Part shown: piece after piece, positions 1 through 8,467 of the stretch
Numbering within the stretch: position 1 is the first letter of the stretch
How the letters are laid out: every line of letters starts with the position of its first letter
From: Enorma sp964624825
GTDB lineage: Bacteria; Actinomycetota; Coriobacteriia; Coriobacteriales; Coriobacteriaceae
Reading direction: 5' to 3'
Assembly: GCA_964624825.1 (NCBI GenBank)
Contig: CAZUYD010000006.1
Coordinates: 21,105-85,104 of the forward strand
DNA length: 64,000 bases
The notes under the pieces: model-generated
Seen by the model: only the letters and a program-made list of their open reading frames with translations
What the model was told of the DNA's origin: nothing
Database searches by the model: none
Translations under genes and position numbers: made by a program

Positions 1-1099
1 AACCGGTGATGCCGGCAACGAGGTTGGTCGCCAGGCAGAGCTGGATGAGCGGGGTGCCCGGAATAGAATCGAGGCCGTTGACCACGAAGTCGAAGCCCGG
101 GGCCAGCTCGACGGCAGCGCCGAAGCCGACGACCGCGGAGACGTTCATGATGGACTTCATGGTTGAGGTGCAGCCGGAGCCGAAGGTCTTGCCGATGTTC
201 TGGAACTTATTGAAGTACAGAACCCCGCACACGATGCAGCCGATGGCCAGAGAGATCCAGGCGTCGTAATCGACCAGGATAACGTTCATGCACACGAGCA
301 GCACGATCGAAGGCAGCAGCGCCTTGATGAACTCCCAGTTGGTGCAGGTCTCGCCCAGGATGGAAACGTCGAGCGCGCCGGAGTTCTCCTCCATGAGCTG
401 ACCGGTGGGCAGGTAGCCCTCACCGCGACGCTCGTTGCGACGCAGCACGAACCAGATGTACCAAGCACCGAAAACGATGCAGGTGAGCGAACCGATGACG
501 GCAAGCATCGGGGCTGCGGTGGCCGTCGTGCCCAGATAGCTCATGGGCATGAGGTTCTGAACCGAGGGGGCACCAGGCAGAATAGCGGTCCACATGGAGC
601 CTCCGTACACGGCGACAGCAATCACGAAATGCCAGGGGATGTTCATCTTCTTGAAGATCTCGCGGCAGATGGGCGCAATGGTGAAGATGACCACGAAGCC
701 GGAAACGCCGCCGAACGACAAGATTGCGGTGATGAGCGAAAGACCCATGAGCACGGCGAACTTGGCGCCGAAGCTGTCGCTGCTTCCACCGATCTTTGTG
801 GCGATGTCGCCGATCTTGATGGCGATCTTCTGCGCGGCACCGCAGTCTCCTAACATGGCACCGAGCACGCACGCCGGCAAGAACAGCAGGAAGTTGCTTT
901 GCGCGAACCCTGCGAAGTCCTCAGCATAGGCACCAGACATGTTCTCGATGATCTCGGCCGGGCCCATACCGGAGAACGCGAAGACGATGATGGCGCTCAC
1001 AGGGCCAACGATCAAAATGGGCAGACCCTTGATCGAGGCGACGATGAGGAAGACCATCGAGATGAGAATGCCAATCAAGCTGATAAGTCCAGCATCCAT
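1..1099 (-). CDS. GntP-type permease (3' end cut by window edge)
   Basis: About 366 residues of a polytopic membrane protein are visible; the C-terminus lies outside the window. The chain alternates long hydrophobic helices with Gly-rich turns (for example LSFGGVSGFVVIFTIAPI and YGGSMWTAILPGAPSVQN), which resembles the GntP/COG2610 proton symporters for gluconate-like sugar acids. The ATG at 1099 is preceded by a strong AAAGGAGGAG ribosome site. It is divergent from the galactarate dehydratase gene, with a diacid regulator beyond, so the likely substrate is galactarate, glucarate or a related sugar acid. That substrate is inferred from context only. CitMHS-like or other ion-transporter superfamily membership is the alternative. 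Confidence 0.72.
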   Translation of the reverse strand, partial: MDAGLISLIGILISMVFLIVASIKGLPILIVGPVSAIIVFAFSGMGPAEIIENMSGAYAEDFAGFAQSNFLLFLPACVLGAMLGDCGAAQKIAIKIGDIATKIGGSSDSFGAKFAVLMGLSLITAILSFGGVSGFVVIFTIAPICREIFKKMNIPWHFVIAVAVYGGSMWTAILPGAPSVQNLMPMSYLGTTATAAPMLAVIGSLTCIVFGAWYIWFVLRRNERRGEGYLPTGQLMEENSGALDVSILGETCTNWEFIKALLPSIVLLVCMNVILVDYDAWISLAIGCIVCGVLYFNKFQNIGKTFGSGCTSTMKSIMNVSAVVGFGAAVELAPGFDFVVNGLDSIPGTPLIQLCLATNLVAGITG

Positions 1100-1478
1100 T
1101 AACGTACTCCTCCTTTACAAACGAAATCGATGAACTACGGTAGCTTCTCCTCTCCCTTCTCTCATGAACGCGGCCGCAGGGCACATGCGCCCTGCGGCTG
1201 CGCATGCCGCGCGAAACCGCAAACGCAATGCATCTCATACTGAATCGCGCAGGACGCGGACAGACTACGCACGCGCCCCGCGTGTCCGACATTGCTTATG
1301 GAGAAATAATGAGCGATTTCCATGCGTTGAATAAGAGCCGTACTGACCATTTTTTAGCCAGCTCTCAAATGATTTGATGTTACATAAACCATTTCACGAG
1401 AGAACTCGCCCGTTTAAAGTCAAGGTACGCTGTGTACCATTTGTACGCCTGGCAAGGTATGCGGAAGGGAGCCGCTTT
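1100..1478. promoter_or_regulatory. Divergent promoter region of permease and garD
   Basis: This 379-bp gap separates two divergent genes of the same module, so it must carry both promoters and probably the CdaR operator. A perfect 10-bp inverted repeat (arms GCCGCAGGGC / GCCCTGCGGC, 6-nt loop, 1173-1198) lies in the permease leader and would form a hairpin in its mRNA. The part nearest garD is AT-rich. I see no motif that I can assign to CdaR with confidence. Confidence 0.5.
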
Positions 1479-3005
1479 GTGAGGGACGCTCTATATGTAA
1501 AGATCAACGAGCGGGACAATGTCGGCATCGCGCTGCACGATATCGCAGCCGGTACCGATGTCGGCGGAGGGGTAATCGCCCGGAGCGACATTCCCCAGGC
1601 GCACAAGATCGCGCTTGCGGACATCCCGCTGGGCGGCGACGTGGTGCGCTACGGCGTGACGCTCGGCTACGTCAAGGAAGACACGCCCGCGGGCACATGG
1701 ATCAACGAGACCTCGCTCGATCTGCCCACCCCGCCTGCGCTCGATGAGATGGAGTGGGGCACCAACATCGTGACCGACCTGCCCACCCCGCCCGTCACCA
1801 CGTGGGAGGGGTATGCGCCCCTTGAGCCAGGTGGCTATGGCGGTACCCGTAACATCTTGGGAATCCAGACGACCGTGCAATGCGTCGCGGGCGTCGTGAA
1901 CACGGCAATCGATCGCATCAAGCGCGATATTCTGCCCAAGTATCCCAACGTGGACGGCGTTGTGGCCGTAAACCATGCCTACGGCTGCGGCGTGGCCATC
2001 AACGCGACCGATGCCTACATTCCGCAGCGGATCATCCGCAACATCGCCCGCCACCCCAACTTCGGCGGCGAGTTCATGCTCGTGGGGTTGGGCTGCGAGA
2101 AGTTCACCCCCGAGATGTTCTGCGAGGACCGCCCCGAGGACAACAACCCCGATAACGTCATAATCCTGCAGGAATGCCATGGCTTCGAAGACATGATGAA
2201 CCAGATTTGCGCCATGGCCGAGGTCAAGCTCGCTCGCCTGAACGAGCGCCGCCGCCAAACGCTGCCGCTTTCCGACCTGCTGCTGGGAGTGCAGTGCGGC
2301 GGCTCCGATGCGTTCTCGGGCGTCGCCTCGAACCCGTCGATCGGTTACTGCGCCGACCTGCTGGTCTCGGGTGGCGGAACCGTGATGTTCTCCGAGGTCA
2401 CCGAGGTTCGCGATGGCGTGTACCTGATTGCCCAGCGCTGCCAGGACGAGGCGACCAAGCAAAAGCTCGCAGACGAGATGCGCTGGTATGACGATTACCT
2501 CGCCCGCGGCGGCGCCGATCGAAGCGCCAACCCCACCCCGGGCAACAAGAAGGGCGGCCTTTCGAACATCGTTGAGAAGGCCATGGGGTCGATCGCCAAA
2601 TCGGGAACCTCGCCCATCGTCGAGGTCCTCTCGCCGGGCGAGCGTCCCACCAAGCATGGCATGATTTACGCCGCCACGCCGGCAAGCGACCTGTGCTGCG
2701 GCCCCTGCCAACTTGCAAGCGGCATGGGCGCCGAGGTGTTCACCACCGGGCGCGGCACGCCGTACAGCCTTGCCGCTGCCCCCGTGCTCAAGATCTGCTC
2801 GCGGAGCGAGGTCGCGCAGCAATGGCCCGACCTGATCGACATCGACGCTGGCCCCGTCTCGAGCGGCGCGCGCACCATCGAAGATGTTGGAACCGAGCTC
2901 TTCATGCTGCTTATCGACGTGGTGAGCGGACGCAAGAAGTCGCACGCCGAAACGCACGGCTTGGCAAACGACCTATGCGTATTCAACCCCGCACCCATCA
3001 CGTAA
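1479..3005 (+). CDS. garD: Galactarate dehydratase
   Basis: This 508-residue protein matches the GarD/UxaA family along its whole length. It has an N-terminal SAF-like domain (VKINERDNVGIALHD, about residues 5-75) and then the large catalytic domain with signatures NHAYGCGVAIN, VGLGCEKF, GGSDAFSG and the C-terminal FTTGRGTPYSLA. The stretch around RSANPTPGNKKGG and the end CVFNPAPIT resemble galactarate dehydratase more than altronate dehydratase (UxaA). GarD removes water from galactarate to give 5-keto-4-deoxy-D-glucarate in the cytosol. I chose GTG 1479 because GGAAGGGA lies 8 nt upstream and the N-terminus then matches the family; the open frame itself extends to 1374. CdaR follows downstream. 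Confidence 0.88.
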   Translation: MRDALYVKINERDNVGIALHDIAAGTDVGGGVIARSDIPQAHKIALADIPLGGDVVRYGVTLGYVKEDTPAGTWINETSLDLPTPPALDEMEWGTNIVTDLPTPPVTTWEGYAPLEPGGYGGTRNILGIQTTVQCVAGVVNTAIDRIKRDILPKYPNVDGVVAVNHAYGCGVAINATDAYIPQRIIRNIARHPNFGGEFMLVGLGCEKFTPEMFCEDRPEDNNPDNVIILQECHGFEDMMNQICAMAEVKLARLNERRRQTLPLSDLLLGVQCGGSDAFSGVASNPSIGYCADLLVSGGGTVMFSEVTEVRDGVYLIAQRCQDEATKQKLADEMRWYDDYLARGGADRSANPTPGNKKGGLSNIVEKAMGSIAKSGTSPIVEVLSPGERPTKHGMIYAATPASDLCCGPCQLASGMGAEVFTTGRGTPYSLAAAPVLKICSRSEVAQQWPDLIDIDAGPVSSGARTIEDVGTELFMLLIDVVSGRKKSHAETHGLANDLCVFNPAPIT

Positions 3006-3020
3006 GCGACACAGTGCAAC

Positions 3021-3061
3021 GCGACGCGCCTCCTTGCGAGATTCTCGAAGAGGCGCGTCGC
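3021..3061 (+). terminator. Hairpin terminator after garD
   Basis: A 12-bp perfect stem (GCGACGCGCCTC / GAGGCGCGTCGC) with a 17-nt loop starts 15 nt after the garD stop and is followed by TTGTTCC. The T tract is short, so termination may be partial and cdaR may be read through. Confidence 0.6.
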
Positions 3062-3137
3062 TTGTTCCGGCCATAATGCACTCACTTGCCTGCTCTTTTG
3101 GCTCAGACTTGCTTGAATGCAGATAGGAACGTCTCAT

Positions 3138-4262
3138 ATGAACCTTGATCCGCAGATTGCCGAAACCATCGTCGAAAACATCAAAGATGTCATCAAGCAT
3201 GAGATCAACCTGTTCGACACGACCGGCACGATCATCGCAAGCACCGATCGCTCGCGCATCGGCACGGGTCACGATGGGGCGCGAGAAGCCATCTCGACCA
3301 AAAAGACGGTCGTCATCGATGGAAAACATTCCTATAGCGGCGCCAAGCATGGTATTAACGTTCCGGTCATTTTCAACGATTCCGTGGTGGCCGTCATCGG
3401 CATCACGGGCAAGCGCGCTGAGGTCGAACCATACGGCAACGTGCTCAAGAAGATGACCGAGATACTCATCCGCGAAAACTGGGAGCAGATGACGCGCTTC
3501 GACCAGCGCTCTCGACTGGCCGACTTGGTGAACATCTTGAAGCTCAGAGGACATGACGAGGCGCTCGTCGACTACTACGCTTCGCTTCTGCGCATCAACC
3601 TCGACACGCCGCGGTTCGCCGTGGTGGGGCGCATCGAACGCACGCATGAGGATTCGAATGAGGGAAGCAGTCTCCATACATCGCTCTACATGCGCTTTCA
3701 GCAATTTAAAACAAGCTTCTTCGCCCTCTCAGACCGCGAGGTGTGCATGTTCATCGACGTGCGCTCCGAGCACGCGCTGAACAACCTGTTGAGGGGAATT
3801 CGCGAAGATGTGCAGCAGATCGTGAATAGCCCGGTGCATTTTGGCATCGGCGATGTCCAGAGCACGAGCACGGAGTACTGGCGCAGCTATGATAAGGCGT
3901 GCCGCGCGCTCGGCTGGCTTGAGTTTCTTGACGACGGCGGCAACGCCCTGCGCTACGCAGACATGGATATGGGCCTTATCGTCTCATCACTGCCTCGCGA
4001 CACCGCTCAGCAGCTCGTAAACCATGTGTTCGGCGATCTTCCCGCAAGCGATGTGGATGAGTATCAAAATATCTTTGACGCCTATACGCGTCACAATGGG
4101 AGCATCGTGCACTGCGCAGAAGAGCTCTACCTGCACAAGAACACGCTCCAGAACCGCTTGAACAAGATCGCAGCCAAGACGGGGTACAACCCGCGCGTGC
4201 TCGCCGATTACAGCGTGCTCGCGCTTGCGTTTCTCCTTCGTCAGCATTCGCGCCGCCCGTAG
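3138..4262 (+). CDS. cdaR: CdaR-type sugar-diacid transcriptional regulator
   Basis: This 374-residue protein has the CdaR layout: an N-terminal sugar-diacid recognition domain (IAETIVENIKDVIKHEINLFD, residues about 5-135, including FDTTGTIIASTDRSRIGTGH), a central region, and a C-terminal PucR-like helix-turn-helix (HNGSIVHCAEELYLHKNTLQ, then NRLNKIAAKTG). E. coli CdaR is of similar length and activates galactarate and glucarate genes in response to diacids. The ATG at 3138 was chosen over the in-frame 3117 because ATAGGAAC lies just upstream of it. Location after garD and near the permease supports control of this module. Confidence 0.87.
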   Translation: MNLDPQIAETIVENIKDVIKHEINLFDTTGTIIASTDRSRIGTGHDGAREAISTKKTVVIDGKHSYSGAKHGINVPVIFNDSVVAVIGITGKRAEVEPYGNVLKKMTEILIRENWEQMTRFDQRSRLADLVNILKLRGHDEALVDYYASLLRINLDTPRFAVVGRIERTHEDSNEGSSLHTSLYMRFQQFKTSFFALSDREVCMFIDVRSEHALNNLLRGIREDVQQIVNSPVHFGIGDVQSTSTEYWRSYDKACRALGWLEFLDDGGNALRYADMDMGLIVSSLPRDTAQQLVNHVFGDLPASDVDEYQNIFDAYTRHNGSIVHCAEELYLHKNTLQNRLNKIAAKTGYNPRVLADYSVLALAFLLRQHSRRP

Positions 4263-4266
4263 CATC

Positions 4267-4298
4267 GCTCGTTCTTGTCGTGTTAAACAAGAACGAGC
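4267..4298. terminator. Hairpin after cdaR
   Basis: An 11-bp perfect inverted repeat (GCTCGTTCTTG / CAAGAACGAGC, 10-nt loop) begins 4 nt after the cdaR stop. It lacks a clear T tract, so it may be a weak terminator or an mRNA 3'-end stabiliser. Confidence 0.5.
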
Positions 4299-4400
4299 CT
4301 CATGCATATGAGGTCGAAAACACGCGCTTCGGTACGCCTCGGTGCGCTACCGTTGCCATTCCTGTACCATCTAACTGTTCCCACCTGAAAGGAGTTGCCC

Positions 4401-5642
4401 ATGGCAGTTCATGTACTCGATGAAGCCAACCGCTGCCTTGCCTGCAAGAAGCCTCGCTGCCAACAGGGCTGCCCCATCTCGGCGCCCATACCCACCGTCA
4501 TCAAGCTGCTCCGCGAGGGAGAGGTTGACAAAGCGGGCGCGATGCTGTTCGAGAACAACCCGCTCACCACCGTGTGCTGCCGCGTATGCAACCATGAAAA
4601 CCAGTGCGAGGGCCATTGCGTGCTGGGGCGCAAAGGAGCTCCCGTGCACTTCAGCGCCATCGAGGAGTACATCTCGGATCTATATGGCGCGCGCATGACC
4701 CCCTCGCCCGCCAAGTCAAACGGCATGCGGGTGGCCATCATCGGCGCGGGTCCTGCGGGCCTTACCATCGCCGTGGTGCTTGCTCGGCGCGGCTACGATG
4801 TCACCATCTTCGAAGACCACGATCGCATCGGCGGCGTGTTGCGCTACGGCATCCCGGAGTTTCGCTTGCCCAAGACCGTGCTGGACGATTTTCAGACGCG
4901 TCACCTCGAGGCGAATGGCGTGAAGCTGCGGTTCAACACGACGATCGGCTCGGCGATCTCGATCGATGACATTCTAGAAGATGGGTACAAGGCGGTCTTT
5001 GCCGGCACTGGCGTATGGCGGCCGCATTCGCTCCGCATTCCCGGCGAAACGCTCGGAAACGTGCACTACGGCATCAATTACCTGGCAAGCCCCGACAGCT
5101 TCCATCTGGGCAAGCATGTCATCGTCATCGGCGCGGGCAACGCCGCCATGGATGTTGCGCGCACCGCGCTTCGCCACGGCGTCGAGCAGCTTGAGTGCTA
5201 TGTGCGTTCCTCCTATATCGCCGCAAGCAACCATGAACGCACATACGCCGAGCTTGAAGGCGTGGAGTTCGTGCTCAACCGGGCACCGGTGCGCATCACC
5301 GAAGAGGGCGTCATCTTCATTGAGACCGAAGGATCCGAGATGCCGGAAAACGGCGAGGCGCCCACGCTCCGGGTGCTCCCGGGCACCGAAGCGCTTGTAC
5401 CGGCTGACAGCGTGATCATCTCCGCCGGACAAGGGCCACTCGACCGTCTGGTCAATACAACCGAAGGCTTGCAGGTGAGCCCGCGCGGCCTGCTTGTCAC
5501 CGACGAAGACGGGAACACCACGCGCCCCGGCGTCTTTGCGTGCGGCGATGTGGCGAGCGGCGCCCGCACCGTCGTGGAGGCCGTTGCCGCCGCGAAGCAC
5601 GTGGCGGACACGATGGACTCGTACATGCAGAGCCAGGCGTAG
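4401..5642 (+). CDS. GltD-like NAD(P)H oxidoreductase (FAD, Fe-S)
   Basis: The 413-residue protein begins with Cys clusters typical of glutamate-synthase small subunits (C12, C15, C20, C24 in CLACKKPRCQQGC, then CCRVCNHENQC). An FAD-binding Rossmann motif follows (IIGAGPAGL), then a second nucleotide-binding fold (VIVIGAGNAAMDVAR) and a C-terminal FAD motif (FACGDVASGARTVVEAVAAA). These subunits pass electrons from NAD(P)H to a partner such as GltB, dihydropyrimidine dehydrogenase or NfnB. No such partner is adjacent, so the partner and the reaction are unknown. AAAGGAG at 4388-4394 supports ATG 4401. Confidence 0.8.
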   Translation: MAVHVLDEANRCLACKKPRCQQGCPISAPIPTVIKLLREGEVDKAGAMLFENNPLTTVCCRVCNHENQCEGHCVLGRKGAPVHFSAIEEYISDLYGARMTPSPAKSNGMRVAIIGAGPAGLTIAVVLARRGYDVTIFEDHDRIGGVLRYGIPEFRLPKTVLDDFQTRHLEANGVKLRFNTTIGSAISIDDILEDGYKAVFAGTGVWRPHSLRIPGETLGNVHYGINYLASPDSFHLGKHVIVIGAGNAAMDVARTALRHGVEQLECYVRSSYIAASNHERTYAELEGVEFVLNRAPVRITEEGVIFIETEGSEMPENGEAPTLRVLPGTEALVPADSVIISAGQGPLDRLVNTTEGLQVSPRGLLVTDEDGNTTRPGVFACGDVASGARTVVEAVAAAKHVADTMDSYMQSQA

Positions 5643-5778
5643 ATGGCGATCTGACGCCTGGCGTAGATGGCGATCTGGCGCCATCTTGCAGCGCTTAGGC
5701 ATCAGGCGCTGTGTATGCAGAGCCTGGCATAGATGGTGATCTGACCCCAGGTGTAAATGGTAATCTGACGCCTGGCGC
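5621..5778. repeat. 24-bp tandem repeats between two convergent gene ends
   Basis: Four 24-bp units lie at 5641-5664, 5665 (diverging after about 17 bp), 5731-5754 and 5755-5778, all of the form AGATGGYGATCTGACS followed by CCWGGYGT. The last codons of the upstream gene (ATGCAGAGCCAGGCGTAG) are also copied at about 5715-5732. The last unit ends on the tmk stop codon. The array is an intergenic duplication; one unit-like copy also occurs at 17286-17310 and at 60271-60296. Confidence 0.75.
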
Positions 5779-6437
5779 TAGATCACCAGATGGGGAAATG
5801 CGGTGCGAACAGCGGAACAGGTGTCGGCGAGCACGGCGTCGATATCGCGTGCAGCGTCGATGAGCTTCACGCGCTGGGGCTCTGCCTCCGCAATGGCGCG
5901 AAAGCCCTCGGCCACGCGCTGCTGGTACGCAAGCCCTTTCGCCTCCATGCGGTCGGGCACCTCCGCACGGCACGCACGGCGCGTTGCCGCGACCACCGGA
6001 TCGATGTCATATACCAGCGTGAGCTGCGGATGATGCGCGCCGACCGCAAGATCGTTCGCACGCGCCACCGCCTCGAGTGATCCCCCGTTCGCATAGCCCT
6101 GGTACGCGGTCGTTGAATCGTAGAACCGGTCGCACACCACCACGCGCCCTACAGCGAGCGCCGGCGCGATGACCTCGTGCACGAGCTGCGCCCGTGCCGC
6201 CTCGTATAAGAGCAGCTCGCAGGTATCGCTCATCGTGCTGTTCGCAGAATCGAGCAGAAGGCCTCGAATCTTTTCGGAAATGGCAACGCCGCCCGGCTCG
6301 CGGAGCAGCAGCACATCGTGCCCGGCAGCCTCGAGCGCCTGCGCGAGAAGGCGCGCCTGGGTTGATTTGCCGCATCCGTCGATGCCCTCAACCGTAATGA
6401 AGGCCGACTCTGGCGTTTCGGTGATATCCTGCTGCAC
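5778..6437 (-). CDS. tmk: Thymidylate kinase
   Basis: A 219-residue P-loop kinase of the usual Tmk length. It has the Walker A motif VEGIDGCGKST at residues about 15-25, the DR(F/Y) motif CDRFYDSTTAYQG that binds dTMP, and the lid region after RACRAEVPDR. It phosphorylates dTMP to dTDP with ATP for DNA synthesis. The GTG start at 6437 has AGGAG 7 nt upstream. It is convergent with the GltD-like gene. Confidence 0.93.
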   Translation of the reverse strand: MQQDITETPESAFITVEGIDGCGKSTQARLLAQALEAAGHDVLLLREPGGVAISEKIRGLLLDSANSTMSDTCELLLYEAARAQLVHEVIAPALAVGRVVVCDRFYDSTTAYQGYANGGSLEAVARANDLAVGAHHPQLTLVYDIDPVVAATRRACRAEVPDRMEAKGLAYQQRVAEGFRAIAEAEPQRVKLIDAARDIDAVLADTCSAVRTAFPHLVI

Positions 6438-6543
6438 GACGCACGCTCCTGAACATGTTTTTCACAGGGTGCTACCGTACCATTCCATACTCGAGCGGCA
6501 CAATCCCATGCCACGCACCCTGCATACATCGATTCAGTCTATA

Positions 6544-6803
6544 TTATGCGTCGTCTGTCTCGGTGCGTGCATTGCGGCCGTGAAACACATCCATCGCATG
6601 CAAGCCCTTATCTGTTGCCCGATACGCATTGGCTAATTGAGCGCCATCTTCGCCATACCGTGCGACCGATACGATCAGTTCGTTCTGCCGCAACATTCTC
6701 ACCGCGCGATCGAGTGATTTTTCTGCACACCCCATCTGTTGCGCCAGCTCACGTTTCGCAAACTGCACCGATCACAGAGTTCCCTTGCATCCTGTCTGAG
6801 CAT
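6544..6803 (-). pseudogene. Frameshifted small winged-helix regulator
   Basis: From 6768 down, the reading frame encodes a helix-turn-helix-like stretch (KRELAQQMGCAEKSLDRAVR) and a wing, about 74 residues. An in-frame stop lies directly upstream of that frame's GTG. A consensus GGAGGAG site and ATG lie at 6803 in another frame (MLRQDARELCDR), and a single-base indel near 6765-6770 would join the two into one protein of about 86 residues. Either this is a recently broken gene or the draft has an indel. The family (MarR-like or another winged-helix type) is uncertain. Confidence 0.5.
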
Positions 6804-7006
6804 GAATTTCTCCTCCCGTACACAACTCCTTCAGCTGGTCTATTGCTCCTTTGCGCCCATCACCTCCTTGGGAGCACATCGCATAACAAACCATAGCTGA
6901 CACAGAATCGTGAACGAGGATGAGTGATTATGCCCCGTAGCATTAGCAACGGTTAAACAGACAGAACTGCAAGAACACGATTTTCTATAACTTTTCGGCC
7001 TCGTGG

Positions 7007-7206
7007 CCAAAAAATACGATAGGTTGCATGATCTGCCCCGCGCCGCGGGTTCCGGACGGGGCGGGACGCTCATCCGGGGCCCGGGAGCCTCTTGAGAACC
7101 CTAGATGTCGCGTTTCCGGCCGGCCGGGACGCCATGAAAGTCCGTTTTCGCCTCCCGGGGGCCTCTGTGGCCCCCGATCGCTGCAACCTATCGCACCTTT
7201 TTGGCC
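7007..7206. repeat. 24-bp inverted repeat pair flanking a GC-rich spacer
   Basis: GGCCAAAAAATACGATAGG and the next five bases at 7007-7030 recur as a near-perfect inverted copy at 7182-7206, about 150 bp apart. The spacer is much richer in G/C than the arms. No gene fits in this stretch (6804-7273); the arms could be remnants of mobile-element ends or of a repeated terminator. They mark the left edge of the polysaccharide islet. Confidence 0.55.
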
Positions 7207-7233
7207 ACCGGCGCGGAAATTCGCGCGGACGGG

Positions 7234-7260
7234 GGCGCCGCCCGCCCCCCGGGCGGCGCC
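7234..7260 (-). terminator. GC-rich hairpin after the Trp-repeat frame
   Basis: An 11-bp perfect stem (GGCGCCGCCCG / CGGGCGGCGCC, 5-nt loop) lies 14 nt beyond the stop at 7274 on the minus strand. There is no T tract, so function as a terminator is plausible but unproven. Confidence 0.4.
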
Positions 7261-7273
7261 TCGAGCCGGCGAC

Positions 7274-8467
7274 TTACGCCTCCTCCGACCAGACGCCTTG
7301 CGCCACCACGGTCTCGAGGTAATCGAATCCCAGCACCGGGATGCGGCCGCCCGCGGGGAAGAGCCTTCGCGCAGGTCCCTCGGCCGGCTCGCTCGTGCCC
7401 GCGGGCGCGAGCGAGCCGTCTTCGAGGTACCAGTACCAACTGCCGTGCATCTTGAGCCTCAGCTGCCAGCCGCGGAAGGCGAAGCCCGGGTAGGAGAAGC
7501 CGGGGCGCTCGAGCGGCTGGCTCCCGTCGTTGCGGGCGAGCTTCTGGGGCGTGAACTCGACCGACCCGCTTCCGAGATGGGCTACACTACCGCGATGCCT
7601 GAAGGACGACACGGTGCAGCCCGGGGAGGTCTTCCCGCTGTTGTACCGGAGACGATATCTCGCACATTTCCAAACCGCCTCAGCGACGAGAACGTCGATA
7701 GACGTAAGCGGAATTATGGGAATCGTTTCTTCCTCTCCAAACACATATGCATCTTTGAAACCGCCAGCCCGGCGCTCAATAAGTCGGTTTCGTTCGTCAC
7801 CAGTGACCCAGAACCATGTTTCTCCGGATCGCACGCGAAGACGCCATCCTTTGAATTGAAGTTCACTTGAGACACGAAATTCACTTTGCTGCAGGTGGCT
7901 CCTGCCATTGTTTACAAATTGCGCAGTGGATGGGTATTCACATGAGCCAGTGGAAAGACGAACGAAGTCAACTCGCTCGGTCGCACAGTCTAGCTCTTCT
8001 TGATTTGCCTTAATACCACTGTTATACAGCATCCGGCATGTTTCATAAGTTGCTTGGCCCCATATTGGATCAGCGACAACTTCCGTAACATTGTTCACAG
8101 GAAGGTAGGGGATTCTGTCTCCGACGTTGAATAATTTGGCTCGTGCAGAGCCCTCCTCAATCGGAATGAGCGTTTCCTCGTTTGAATACCAAAACCATGC
8201 TTTATCGATTTTGATACGAATAGTCCATCCACAGATACGCTCGTTATGCTTGGTGAACTTGGACGAATCGAGTCGATAGCACCCGTTATTTTGGAATGCC
8301 TGCTTTGGGCTAAAACAGATTATGCCATCTTCGTCGCGCCACAAATTGCCGTCAGCTTTTGTATAGCCGTACGCGTTGACGTCTCCGTCGCCGCCACGAT
8401 AGACCATTTTGTACGACCTAGATCGCTTCCACCACTCATAATCTCGTTGGGAGCGCCCCCCCCGCAC
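7274..8467 (-). CDS. Three-repeat Trp-rich C-terminal part of split pyruvyltransferase gene
   Basis: This 397-codon frame has no ribosome site at its nominal GTG (8467) and follows directly from the upstream pyruvyltransferase frame through a run of eight G. It encodes three copies of a domain of about 110 residues, recognisable by GWTIRIKIDKAWFWY, GWRLRVRSGETWFW and GWQLRLKMHGSWYWY, each followed about 20-30 residues later by G-(D/E/G)-x-I-P and then (V/A)VA-x-x-VW. I do not recognise the domain. The pattern suggests a beta-rich binding repeat. It is most likely the C-terminal half of one protein of about 790 residues that is made only when the frame is restored. Codon use is AT-richer than in the flanking genes. 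Confidence 0.65.
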   Translation of the reverse strand: MRGGRSQRDYEWWKRSRSYKMVYRGGDGDVNAYGYTKADGNLWRDEDGIICFSPKQAFQNNGCYRLDSSKFTKHNERICGWTIRIKIDKAWFWYSNEETLIPIEEGSARAKLFNVGDRIPYLPVNNVTEVVADPIWGQATYETCRMLYNSGIKANQEELDCATERVDFVRLSTGSCEYPSTAQFVNNGRSHLQQSEFRVSSELQFKGWRLRVRSGETWFWVTGDERNRLIERRAGGFKDAYVFGEEETIPIIPLTSIDVLVAEAVWKCARYRLRYNSGKTSPGCTVSSFRHRGSVAHLGSGSVEFTPQKLARNDGSQPLERPGFSYPGFAFRGWQLRLKMHGSWYWYLEDGSLAPAGTSEPAEGPARRLFPAGGRIPVLGFDYLETVVAQGVWSEEA

